From: an uncultured Clostridia bacterium
GTDB lineage: Bacteria > Bacillota > Clostridia > Christensenellales > UBA1242
NCBI GenBank assembly: GCA_934746645.1
Contig: CAKVFE010000002.1
Coordinates: forward strand, 225,071-289,070
Direction of reading: 5' to 3'
Length of the DNA stretch: 64,000 bases
The notes beneath the pieces were generated by a model. The model had not been told where the DNA came from and did no database searches. It saw only the letters and a program-made list of their open reading frames with translations. Both the position numbers and the translations under genes were made by a program. Below are positions 34,885 through 42,385 of the stretch, one piece after another (position 1 is the first letter of the stretch; each line of letters begins with the position of its first letter).

Positions 34885-34956
34885 ATCTCAACTATGCAAT
34901 ATACAATATAGGGCTATATAAAGCCAAATTATACTTGTTGACATAGTATATGAATA

Positions 34957-36144
34957 CTAGCCACAAATACTCCAGTTGTCTATCATTTTGTTAAGGACAT
35001 CTTTGTAGGTTTGACGCTCAATATCGTCCTTTAATACTACATCTACTTCGCCTATTATTTTACCATCTTTTAATATAGTAGCAGTACCCACTTTTTGACC
35101 TGCTTTTTGTGGCGCTTTTATAGTACTAATATTGCTTATATCTATACCATAACTACTACTATCTCCTTTACGACATACAACGCTATAATCATTGGCATAT
35201 CTTAAGCCTACAAAATCTTCTTTACCACCACTAACTTTAATGCTAGAGTCTATAGGACTATTGACATCAATAATCTTTTTATTTTCAAAATTGGCAAATC
35301 CATAATTGTACAAGTCTACACTTTCCTTAAATCTATCTTGTGCTTTATCACACTTTAGCACTACAGCTATAAGGTTGAGATTGGAGTTAGATGCAGTACT
35401 TGCAAGACAATAACCTGCTTCATCAGTAAAACCGGTTTTACCTGTTTTGCATTTGTCATAATACTTTATAAGTCTGTTGGTATTGACAAGTTGGGTTTCT
35501 CTGCCACTTGGGTGTACTAAAGTATCCATCCATATATGTGAATCTTTTACATAAGTGTCATACTTAGCTACCTTTTTAAGTAGTATACTTGTATCCATTG
35601 CTGTAGAATATTGGTTGGAAGCTGGCAAACCAGTTGCATTGGCATAACAAGTATTGTTCATACCAAGTTCTTTTGCACGATTATTCATCATAGACACAAA
35701 GGCACTTTCGCTACCACCTATAGCTTCTGCAAGTACAACTGCACTATCATTGGCAGATGCTACAACTACACTTTTCAATAATTCAGCCACACTATACTCA
35801 CTACCAGCATCTAAAAAGGCTTGACTACCTTCCATACTACAAGCGTGCTCAGACGCAGTCAACATATCGTCAAGTTTTAATGCTCCACTATCTAATCTTT
35901 CTAAAGTAAGTAGACTAGTCATAAGTTTGCATATACTAGCAACTTCCATTTTTTCATCAGCATTGTTGCTTACAAGTACAGTGCCACTATCACTATCCAA
36001 TAGCACATAACTTTTACTTGTAAAATTGTTAAATTGCTCTTCATAATATGCTTTTACTATCATTGCCTTATTGCTTATCATTAATGTTGTAACCAATAAT
36101 ACTAAGCACACAACACTAATGTACAACTTATACATCTTTTTCAT
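34957..36144 (-). CDS. D-alanyl-D-alanine carboxypeptidase (PBP5 family, second copy)
   Basis: This 395-residue low-molecular-weight penicillin-binding protein has a signal anchor (about residues 8-30) and the motifs SICK (SxxK, in VASICKLMTSLLTLERL), SAN (SxN, in VASANDSAVVLAEA) and KTGKTGFTDEAG (KTG). The C-terminal region matches the PBP5 beta domain. It is a paralogue of the protein at 30137-31324 but sits outside the ytfJ context, so it is more likely the vegetative enzyme. It is monocistronic. Confidence 0.92.
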   Translation of the reverse strand: MKKMYKLYISVVCLVLLVTTLMISNKAMIVKAYYEEQFNNFTSKSYVLLDSDSGTVLVSNNADEKMEVASICKLMTSLLTLERLDSGALKLDDMLTASEHACSMEGSQAFLDAGSEYSVAELLKSVVVASANDSAVVLAEAIGGSESAFVSMMNNRAKELGMNNTCYANATGLPASNQYSTAMDTSILLKKVAKYDTYVKDSHIWMDTLVHPSGRETQLVNTNRLIKYYDKCKTGKTGFTDEAGYCLASTASNSNLNLIAVVLKCDKAQDRFKESVDLYNYGFANFENKKIIDVNSPIDSSIKVSGGKEDFVGLRYANDYSVVCRKGDSSSYGIDISNISTIKAPQKAGQKVGTATILKDGKIIGEVDVVLKDDIERQTYKDVLNKMIDNWSICG

Positions 36145-36321
36145 AACATTCCTCTTTAAACTATTTTTTAGTTATTATAAGTAAAAGTTAAAAAAATATG
36201 TATTGACATTTTTTATATTTTTAGTGATTGCAATGTATAATTACACTACTATGCAAAACACCCTATTTTGCCTTTATATACTGATTTATTAATGTTTACA
36301 TAGTATATCATAATAACCAAT

Positions 36322-36359
36322 AAAAAAATGTATGGCTAAATATTAGTCATACATTTTTT
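36322..36359 (-). terminator. Terminator of the first Gly-rich lipoprotein gene
   Basis: A long stem (AAAAAATGTATG with CATACATTTTTT, continued by GCTAA/TTAGT) forms an almost fully paired hairpin with T-runs on both ends. Confidence 0.8.
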
Positions 36360-36408
36360 ATAAATTAAATATTGTATATAAATTGTATTATTGATTTTGA
36401 TTTAATAA

Positions 36409-38046
36409 TTATTTGTTGTAATATCCAGTAAATGTTACTTTAAACATAGCATTGCTTGGATTTGTAAATACCAATTTGATGTAGTTTGAACCATCTGATG
36501 AATTTTTAGATGTTTGATTGTTAGCAAACAAATCATTATTAGTATCTTTTTCTGTGCTACCATTGTAAGAACCGATTGTGCTATAGCTGTGTAAATCAAA
36601 TTCTACAGTTTCACCACTTGCAGACAATCTAACTTTCTTTTGATTACTACTTGCATTAGAACCATTTACACTGCAACCAATTGTAAGTTCTACATTGTTG
36701 CCTGTACCTTCAATCTTAACTACAAGTTTTGTAGCTGGAGTGCTTGTTCTTGGAGCCAATACAATAGAATCAAAGTTTGATGTTGAAGTTGTAAATACAT
36801 TGCTACTATAGTCTGTAGCATATCTATTCATTGATGGATAAATAGATTGTGTTGTGCCTTCAAAAGTATTATTTAATGCTTGTTCTACAATAGCTGGAAC
36901 TATAATGTTATAACCTTTATATAAACGAGGTGAATTTTCATTTTCTAAATCACTATAATTAGAATTACCAGGATATGGTGCATTTACCATAAAATTACTA
37001 TTAATTACATAATTATTTTGTTTAAAGTAATTGCTATCATAAATTTTATTATCTTTTTCAATTAGACTATTACCTATAACATTGTTATTAATAAAATTAA
37101 CGATGTTATTTTTATAGCTTGAATTTATTCCTAATTGATTAATATTTTTTAATAAATCATTATATTTGCTTGCATTGTATATGCCATCTAAATTGGAATT
37201 TGTTAAAATTTGAGCAACAGCCATCTTAAAATTATTTTTATTAATATTTACAAAATTTAATGTATTTTCACTATTATTTGCCCATTTCCACGAATTACTT
37301 GAATTTGCAATAAGTTGAACAACATTTAAACTTGTATTATCTCCTGTTATTGCTCCATATAAATTCATATAATTTTTATTATAAATATAATTTGTACTTG
37401 ATTCATAATTGTTTAAGAAACTTTGTATACAATCATCACAATTTAAATTAAGTTCATTTGAATGTGAATGATTAATATTTTTTACAATTACTTTATTATC
37501 ATTTACCTTTGCAATAGCACCATTCAAATTAAATACATTATTATTTGTATTATAAAGAAGTTGTTCTCCCAATTCAGTTTTCAATCTGTTAGTGCCATTT
37601 GTTCCATAAATATAATTTAATCTATAAAGTATATCTTGGGCAAATACATCTAATTGACGATCTAATACTTCATCAAAAGATTTTGTTACATTGTCAGCAT
37701 CTTTTACACTTGCTCTAGTTGATGTAGTCTTCATACCACTAAAATATGTTGACATAGATTGTGGTTCACCTGGTTTAAGACTTTCATTAACATATCCACA
37801 TACTTCACAAGTATATCCACCATTGTATTTATGGTCTTCACGCTCTTCTGCAGTACAACCTGAACTTGTACATTTTCTCCAGTGTTGTGTAGCATTGTGC
37901 TCCCAATTGCCATAAGTGTGTTGAGTATGTTCGATACTAGAACCACCACCACCATTGCCACCACCGCCAGTACAGCCTGCTAAGCCAAACACTGAAGTAG
38001 CCATAACTGATGTTAGAGCTAAAACTAAAATTTTGCTTTTCTTCAT
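36409..38046 (-). CDS. Lipoprotein with Cys/His cluster, paralogue A
   Basis: I do not recognise the family. The 545-residue protein has a lipoprotein signal with lipobox GLAGC (Cys25) and a Gly linker. Residues about 38-85 form a His/Cys-rich module (QHTYGNW, HWRKC, GCTAEEREDHKY, CEVCGY) like the small metal-binding repeats of secreted Firmicute proteins. The rest is shared with the product of the gene at 38831-40912: DRQLDVFAQDILYRLNYIYG, CDDCIQSFLNNYESS, then APYPGNSNYSDLENENSPRL, then YKGYNIIVPAIVEQAL. A beta-rich C-terminal domain (about the last 110 residues) looks like a carbohydrate-binding or adhesion fold. AGGGGA supports the ATG at 38046. It is probably a cell-surface protein. Confidence 0.8.
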   Translation of the reverse strand: MKKSKILVLALTSVMATSVFGLAGCTGGGGNGGGGSSIEHTQHTYGNWEHNATQHWRKCTSSGCTAEEREDHKYNGGYTCEVCGYVNESLKPGEPQSMSTYFSGMKTTSTRASVKDADNVTKSFDEVLDRQLDVFAQDILYRLNYIYGTNGTNRLKTELGEQLLYNTNNNVFNLNGAIAKVNDNKVIVKNINHSHSNELNLNCDDCIQSFLNNYESSTNYIYNKNYMNLYGAITGDNTSLNVVQLIANSSNSWKWANNSENTLNFVNINKNNFKMAVAQILTNSNLDGIYNASKYNDLLKNINQLGINSSYKNNIVNFINNNVIGNSLIEKDNKIYDSNYFKQNNYVINSNFMVNAPYPGNSNYSDLENENSPRLYKGYNIIVPAIVEQALNNTFEGTTQSIYPSMNRYATDYSSNVFTTSTSNFDSIVLAPRTSTPATKLVVKIEGTGNNVELTIGCSVNGSNASSNQKKVRLSASGETVEFDLHSYSTIGSYNGSTEKDTNNDLFANNQTSKNSSDGSNYIKLVFTNPSNAMFKVTFTGYYNK

Positions 38047-38134
38047 TTTTTTATTCCCCTTTTTTATCAATAATACTAATATTTTTGTTATATACTATTG
38101 TTTTTGTAGTATACACTACCTTATGTACATACCT

Positions 38135-38164
38135 ATTATACCACAAACAATAACATAGTTGCAA
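38135..38164 (-). promoter_or_regulatory. Promoter of lipoprotein paralogue A
   Basis: On the minus strand TTGCAA (38159-38164), 18 bp, TATAAT (38135-38140). The leader contains the small inverted repeat GTAGT-GTAT-ACTAC. Confidence 0.6.
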
Positions 38165-38327
38165 TACCCAAAATTAAAAAAAATATGTAAATTATTAAAT
38201 ATATATGTTATAAGAAAACAGCTTGTATAAAATTATTTTATTTATTATATTAACTTAACTATTGTTACTTGTCATTTCTAAAGCGAAATCGAACACAAAG
38301 AACAATAATGTAATATGTTTGTTTGCT

Positions 38328-38412
38328 CCCCTGTCTAGATTACGACTGCATTTCATTTGTTGCTTGTCCGTTTCACTCCCAAGTTCGACTATCGCTCATA
38401 ATGACAGACAGG
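38328..38412 (-). repeat. REP-like structured repeat A
   Basis: This is an 85-bp element bounded by CCCCTGTCT and AGACAGG, with the core GTCATTATGAGCG on the minus strand. It is nearly identical, in opposite orientation, to copy G at 41408-41492. A decayed remnant of the same kind lies at about 38272-38294. Confidence 0.75.
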
Positions 38413-38420
38413 TAATATAC

Positions 38421-38499
38421 CCACCTAGATTCCATGTCGCATTGCTCCATTGCCTTTCACTATCGTTCAAGGTTCGGCTACGCTCAGAATGACAGGTGG
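38421..38499 (-). repeat. REP-like structured repeat B
   Basis: This is a 79-bp element bounded by CCACCT and AGGTGG, with core GTCATTCTGAGCG on the minus strand. It is an inverted near-copy of element E (41174-41253). Confidence 0.8.
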
Positions 38500-38593
38500 A
38501 ATTGTATTATCATTGTTGAAACATTAAACTAGTAAATATAAAATAGTGCTATTATTTACAAATAGTTTATTCTATATAGAAATTTGGGCTTAT

Positions 38594-38670
38594 ACTTGTC
38601 ATTCTGAGCGAAACGAAGTGAAGTCGAACCCCAACGGGCAACGGCTTGCCGTTGGAATCTAAAAACAAGT
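38594..38670 (+). repeat. REP-like structured repeat C
   Basis: This element is bounded by ACTTG and CAAGT, with core GTCATTCTGAGCG and an internal hairpin CAACGGC-TT-GCCGTTG before GGAATCT. Confidence 0.8.
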
Positions 38671-38681
38671 AGTCTGTTTTA

Positions 38682-38762
38682 TTGTCATTCTGAGCGTAGC
38701 GTTAGCGAAGTCGAAATTTGACTTTGTCAAATCGAAAGAGTGCCAAGCACCTTTCGGAATCT
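38682..38762 (+). repeat. REP-like structured repeat D
   Basis: It carries the core GTCATTCTGAGCG and ends GGAATCT. The internal hairpin here is CGAAAG-A-GTGC-CAA-GCAC-CTTTCG. Its upstream flank (ACAAGTAGTCTGT) is shared, inverted, with copy H. Confidence 0.75.
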
Positions 38763-38787
38763 AATATCACCCATATACTAAACCAAT

Positions 38788-38829
38788 AAAAAAAGTAAAC
38801 CAAGTATAAGAACTTGATTTACTTATTTT
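38788..38829 (-). terminator. Terminator of lipoprotein paralogue B
   Basis: A 13-bp stem with one mismatch (AAGTAAACCAAGT with ACTTGATTTACTT) directly follows the stop and has T-runs on both strands. Confidence 0.75.
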
Positions 38830-38830
38830 T

Positions 38831-40912
38831 TTAGAATGTAAATGGCATTAAGCTAATATCAAATACAACATCATTTTTGTATTCGCTAGCGTCTACAAGT
38901 TGAGTACTATTGTCACCAGAATATTTTTTTACACTCTTAATATTAAATGTAAATTGAATATAGTTGTCGCCAGCATCCAAATATACTGAACTATCATCAG
39001 ACTTATAACCATTATTGAACAATGTCATTGAACTAGAATCGCTAGGTCCATTGTATGTACCCATTTTTGGTGTATCATCAGTATATTTATCATATATTGA
39101 AAATACATAGTTAAATGGCAAAATCTCTCCATTGGTATCATAAGGTTTTCTAAAACTCTCAGAATATGGGTCTTTTGCATTAGGATTGTTAGGGTCAAAT
39201 GTAACTTTAGTTGGGTCAAAATTAGGGTCGCTAGTATCAATATATGTTGGTACATAACCTTTACTATCTATAGTTAGTACTCCACTATCTTCACCATCTG
39301 GCACATAAGTAGGCATATTAAGTACATAAGATTGTTTTTCCCCATTAGTATAGTAACTAGCTTTATATGTTATGTTTACTTCCAACTCCACTACAATATC
39401 GTGAGCATAACAACCTAAATCGTTGATATCATCACTTTGCTCTCCATTGTTCAATTTACGAGCTGTAGCAATTTGTAATTGTAGTGCAACTGGTTGGCTA
39501 TTAGCTTTAGGTTTAAGTATAATCTTATCTAAAGTTATAGGTCCAGTTGTTGTCATTTCTTCAACAACTTCTCCACTAGAATTAATTATCTTTCTAGTTT
39601 CAAAATCTCCATTTTTACTACTACTTCTAGCATAATATGGATATAATGATATTTTTGTGTTTTCAAATTTATTATCTACAATTTTTGTGAAAGAATTGCT
39701 AAGTGCTTGATTTACTATTGCTGGAATAATTATATTATATCCTTTATATAGTCGTGGCGAATTTTGATTTTCATTTTCAGAATAATTAGAATTACCAGGA
39801 TATGGAGCACTCATCATAAATGAATCTGTAATTGTATACATACAATCAACAGAATTTAAATATTCACTATTTTCAAATATTTTTTTATCTCTTAAAATCA
39901 AACTATTATTTCCAGTCCTATTACCATCAATAATAGTATCATATACAAAACTAATTATTTCATCTGCAAAATTTACTTTTTCACCTTTTGCATTATTAAT
40001 TTTTTCAACATATCCTAAATAATCTATGTTATTTAATAATTTTTTATAGCTATTTTCATCATATTTCCCATCAGGTGTAATTCCACTAACAATTTGACAA
40101 ATAGCCATTTTAAAATCATTTCTATAAGTTTCAACAAATTTAAATGTATTATTCTCAGTTACTGACCAATTCCATGACTTTGTATTATCAGGAATTAACT
40201 GTATTAGATTTAAATTCATATTATTTCCAATAATTGCACCACTAAAATTCATAAAGTTAGTATTATATAAATAATTTAACTTTGTTGAATCATATAAATT
40301 TAAATATGCTTGATAGCATTCAATACACTTTAAGTTAAAATTACCATATTGATGTGAATGATTTTTATCTATTAATGTTGCAATAACTTCATCATTCACA
40401 ACAGCCACATTATTACCATATTTATAAACATTATTAGTGATAACATCATTTAAATTTTTATAACCTATTCTATCTTCACTTGAAGCCATCAATCTATCAG
40501 TACCATTTGTACCATAAATATAATTTAATCTATAAAGTACATCTTGAGCTAATACATCAAATTGACGGTCAAGTAAAGTATTAAATTTTACTTTACTACC
40601 AGTAGCTTCGTCTTGAACTTCAAAATCGTCATTTCCCTTTATCATACCCATATAGCCATAGAAATAATCAGAGAAATCTGCAACTTGTCCATTGCCACCA
40701 ATATTACCATCGTCATCAATATCTATATCAGAGTCATCACCTGAAGATGGTGGTTGTTTGCCTGAGTCTGGTTTTGGTGGATTGTCGCTATCGTATCCAC
40801 TACTACTTCCACTACCACCACTTCCACCACCAGTACAAGCAGTCAAAAAGAATGTTGAGCATAGCAACAAGCAAAAGCAACATATTATCTTAAAAAATCT
40901 TCTTTTTTTCAT
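38831..40912 (-). CDS. Lipoprotein, paralogue B
   Basis: This 693-residue lipoprotein (lipobox FFLTAC, Cys26) has a Gly/Ser-rich linker followed by a Ser/Asp/Pro-rich one. The central roughly 300 residues are clearly homologous to paralogue A: DRQFDVLAQDVLYRLNYIYG, CIECYQAYLN, APYPGNSNYSENENQNSPRL, then YKGYNIIIPAIVNQAL. It lacks the His/Cys module and has a longer beta-rich C-terminal part with PTYVPDGEDSG and Thr/Asp-rich segments. The gene has a strong promoter and terminator of its own and is bracketed by REP-like repeat clusters. The function is unknown; surface exposure follows from the lipobox. Confidence 0.8.
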   Translation of the reverse strand: MKKRRFFKIICCFCLLLCSTFFLTACTGGGSGGSGSSSGYDSDNPPKPDSGKQPPSSGDDSDIDIDDDGNIGGNGQVADFSDYFYGYMGMIKGNDDFEVQDEATGSKVKFNTLLDRQFDVLAQDVLYRLNYIYGTNGTDRLMASSEDRIGYKNLNDVITNNVYKYGNNVAVVNDEVIATLIDKNHSHQYGNFNLKCIECYQAYLNLYDSTKLNYLYNTNFMNFSGAIIGNNMNLNLIQLIPDNTKSWNWSVTENNTFKFVETYRNDFKMAICQIVSGITPDGKYDENSYKKLLNNIDYLGYVEKINNAKGEKVNFADEIISFVYDTIIDGNRTGNNSLILRDKKIFENSEYLNSVDCMYTITDSFMMSAPYPGNSNYSENENQNSPRLYKGYNIIIPAIVNQALSNSFTKIVDNKFENTKISLYPYYARSSSKNGDFETRKIINSSGEVVEEMTTTGPITLDKIILKPKANSQPVALQLQIATARKLNNGEQSDDINDLGCYAHDIVVELEVNITYKASYYTNGEKQSYVLNMPTYVPDGEDSGVLTIDSKGYVPTYIDTSDPNFDPTKVTFDPNNPNAKDPYSESFRKPYDTNGEILPFNYVFSIYDKYTDDTPKMGTYNGPSDSSSMTLFNNGYKSDDSSVYLDAGDNYIQFTFNIKSVKKYSGDNSTQLVDASEYKNDVVFDISLMPFTF

Positions 40913-40981
40913 ATTGCAACCTCAATTTTTTATTTTGATTACAAAGTAAGTGCACTTTAACACACTATATATGTTACTAGT

Positions 40982-41010
40982 ATTATACAATAATAACTAT
41001 CTTATGTAAA
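40982..41010 (-). promoter_or_regulatory. Promoter of lipoprotein paralogue B
   Basis: On the minus strand TTTACA (41005-41010), 17 bp, TATAAT (40982-40987). The start region ACATA...TAGTGT is similar to that of paralogue A, which may mean shared control. Confidence 0.7.
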
Positions 41011-41173
41011 TAGAAAAGTCCAAAAAATGCCATATTTACCGATAATTTTATGCCAATATGTGCATATATTAAGTGAAGAATAAATATAAAAGTTTGATTA
41101 TTTTTGACTACAATAAGCTATATAGTTATGTACATCCTAATATACAACTTAATTTTAAACATTAACTATCCCC

Positions 41174-41253
41174 CCACCTGTCATTCTGAGCGAAGCCGAA
41201 CCTTGAACGATAGTGAAAGGCAATGGAGCATTACGACATTGGAATCTAGGTGG
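41174..41253 (+). repeat. REP-like structured repeat E
   Basis: Bounded by CCACCT and AGGTGG with core GTCATTCTGAGCG and ending GGAATCT. It is an inverted near-copy of element B. Confidence 0.8.
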
Positions 41254-41302
41254 AACAAAAGCAAATAAAATAAATAATAAAAAAGATATATTTATCGTTT
41301 TA

Positions 41303-41370
41303 AGATTCCAACAACTTGCGTTGTTGCCCTACGGGTTCGACTCCAATTCGTTTCGCTCAGAATGACAAGT
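41303..41370 (-). repeat. REP-like structured repeat F
   Basis: Minus-strand copy with core GTCATTCTGAGCG. Its internal hairpin is CAACAAC-GCAA-GTTGTTG, a base-paired variant of the CAACGGC/GCCGTTG stem in copies C and H. Confidence 0.8.
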
Positions 41371-41407
41371 ATTAGCCTATTTGAGTGAATGAGTAGGTTC
41401 AATATAT

Positions 41408-41492
41408 CCCCTGTCTGTCATTATGAGCTTGCCGAACTTGGGAGTGAAACGGACAAGCGACAAATGAAATGCAGTCGTAATCTAGACAGGGG
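41408..41492 (+). repeat. REP-like structured repeat G
   Basis: Bounded by CCCCTGTCT and AGACAGGGG with core GTCATTATGAGC. It is an inverted near-copy of element A. Confidence 0.8.
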
Positions 41493-41536
41493 TAAAACAA
41501 ATTGAATATAGAATAAAAAATATACTTATCGTTTTG

Positions 41537-41599
41537 AGATTCCAACGGCAAGCCGTTGCCCTACGGGTTCGACTTCGCTTACGCTTCGCTCAGAATGAC
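41537..41599 (-). repeat. REP-like structured repeat H
   Basis: Minus-strand copy with core GTCATTCTGAGCG and the hairpin CAACGGC-TT-GCCGTTG, as in copy C. The outer flank matches that of copy D. Confidence 0.8.
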
Positions 41600-41639
41600 G
41601 AATAATACAGACTACTTGTTTTGAGATTAAAAGTTATGC

Positions 41640-41738
41640 GTGCCAACCAGCCTGCGATTGGGACAATCGCAGAGTTTTTTGTGCGCAGGCACAAAAAAAC
41701 CATATAGACCGAGTTGGTCTATATGGGCTGGTTGGCAC
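41640..41738. other. 99-bp four-way-junction (cruciform) element, likely double terminator
   Basis: A 13-bp perfect outer stem (41640-41652 with 41726-41738) encloses three hairpins end to end: 41653-41671 (8-bp stem), 41674-41700 (11-bp stem with one bulge) and 41701-41725 (10-bp stem). Only two bases at the junction are unpaired. Read from the minus strand, the 41701-41725 hairpin is followed by seven T, which is a standard terminator for the spoIIM-like gene that ends at 41738. Read from the plus strand, the 41653-41671 hairpin is followed by six T. The T- and A-runs pair with each other to make the middle arm. It is not a tRNA. Confidence 0.7.
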
Positions 41739-42364
41739 TATACGACTATAATTATCACTTTAACCAATGGTAAAAGTAAACATTTTAACAGAATAATCAC
41801 TACCCCAATTATAACTAATGCCCAATACACTTTTTTATAATTAAAATTGCTACAGCAACTATTACAGCCATACTTTTTTATAATGTTATTCCGTTTAATA
41901 GCAATAGCTGATAAAAAGATAAGTATAAGACATACCATAAGGTCAAATGGCAGTATAAAGATAAAGACATTAAGCACACCAGATATGCCATATTGAACAA
42001 TAAATATAGTAATATCAAAGCCAATAAGATATCCTTTTATAATCAAAATAAGAAAAGTAAAAATCTTACAAAATGGCTTAAAATTGACAAAAATTATAAT
42101 CCCTGAAAAGAAAAGGAATCCAAACATACACGGAAAAAACAATCCCATAGTACCTCTATCCCCTTTCAGAAATTCGACAAAATTGCTATCAGAAAGATTG
42201 GAAAGTGTAAGGTCGCCAGAATACTTGATAGATTTAAATATCCCTAAACTTAAACCAAACACTAAAAAAACAAAACACAACAAAAGAAGTGCTTTGTATG
42301 TGCTCCAAAATTGAGCAAAGCTATTTTTATATTTATATTGATTTTTATAACTATTAGACTTCAC
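41738..42364 (-). CDS. SpoIIM-like membrane protein
   Basis: This 208-residue protein has about five membrane helices. The segment KGYLIGFDITIFIVQYGISG, then VLNVFIFILPFDLMVCLILI, resembles the conserved core of SpoIIM, a subunit of the DMP engulfment complex. The gene follows the spo0A homologue by 21 bp, in a sporulation context. The start is GTG at 42364 without an SD, and it lies in an inverted repeat (TTAGACTT/AAGTCTAA) that also covers the spo0A stop. A short basic tail after CNSCCSN ends in another hydrophobic stretch. The family call rests on the core pattern and context. Confidence 0.6.
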   Translation of the reverse strand: MKSNSYKNQYKYKNSFAQFWSTYKALLLLCFVFLVFGLSLGIFKSIKYSGDLTLSNLSDSNFVEFLKGDRGTMGLFFPCMFGFLFFSGIIIFVNFKPFCKIFTFLILIIKGYLIGFDITIFIVQYGISGVLNVFIFILPFDLMVCLILIFLSAIAIKRNNIIKKYGCNSCCSNFNYKKVYWALVIIGVVIILLKCLLLPLVKVIIIVV

Positions 42365-42385
42365 AATAATATATATGAAAAAAGT

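Noticed and set aside
31374..36144. Duplicated dac genes as a recent tandem duplication
   Set aside because: The two carboxypeptidases are far apart, differ through most of their length and have separate contexts, so they are old paralogues.
38262..38492. A 76-residue plus-strand frame in the REP-like region
   Set aside because: It is made only of the repeat sequences, which are conserved as DNA or RNA structure and not in codon frame.
38328..41599. Composite transposon or IS pair around the lipoprotein gene
   Set aside because: No transposase frame lies between or inside the repeats, and the element order on the two sides is permuted, not a simple inverted pair of whole ends.
41640..41738. 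tRNA or tmRNA, because of the cloverleaf shape
   Set aside because: Arm lengths (13, 8, 11 and 10 bp) are wrong, the loops lack the T-loop and D-loop bases, and there is no CCA or discriminator position.
41640..41840. A 66-residue plus-strand frame starting in the four-way-junction element
   Set aside because: It is fully covered by the structured element and the antisense of the spoIIM-like gene, and has no ribosome site.
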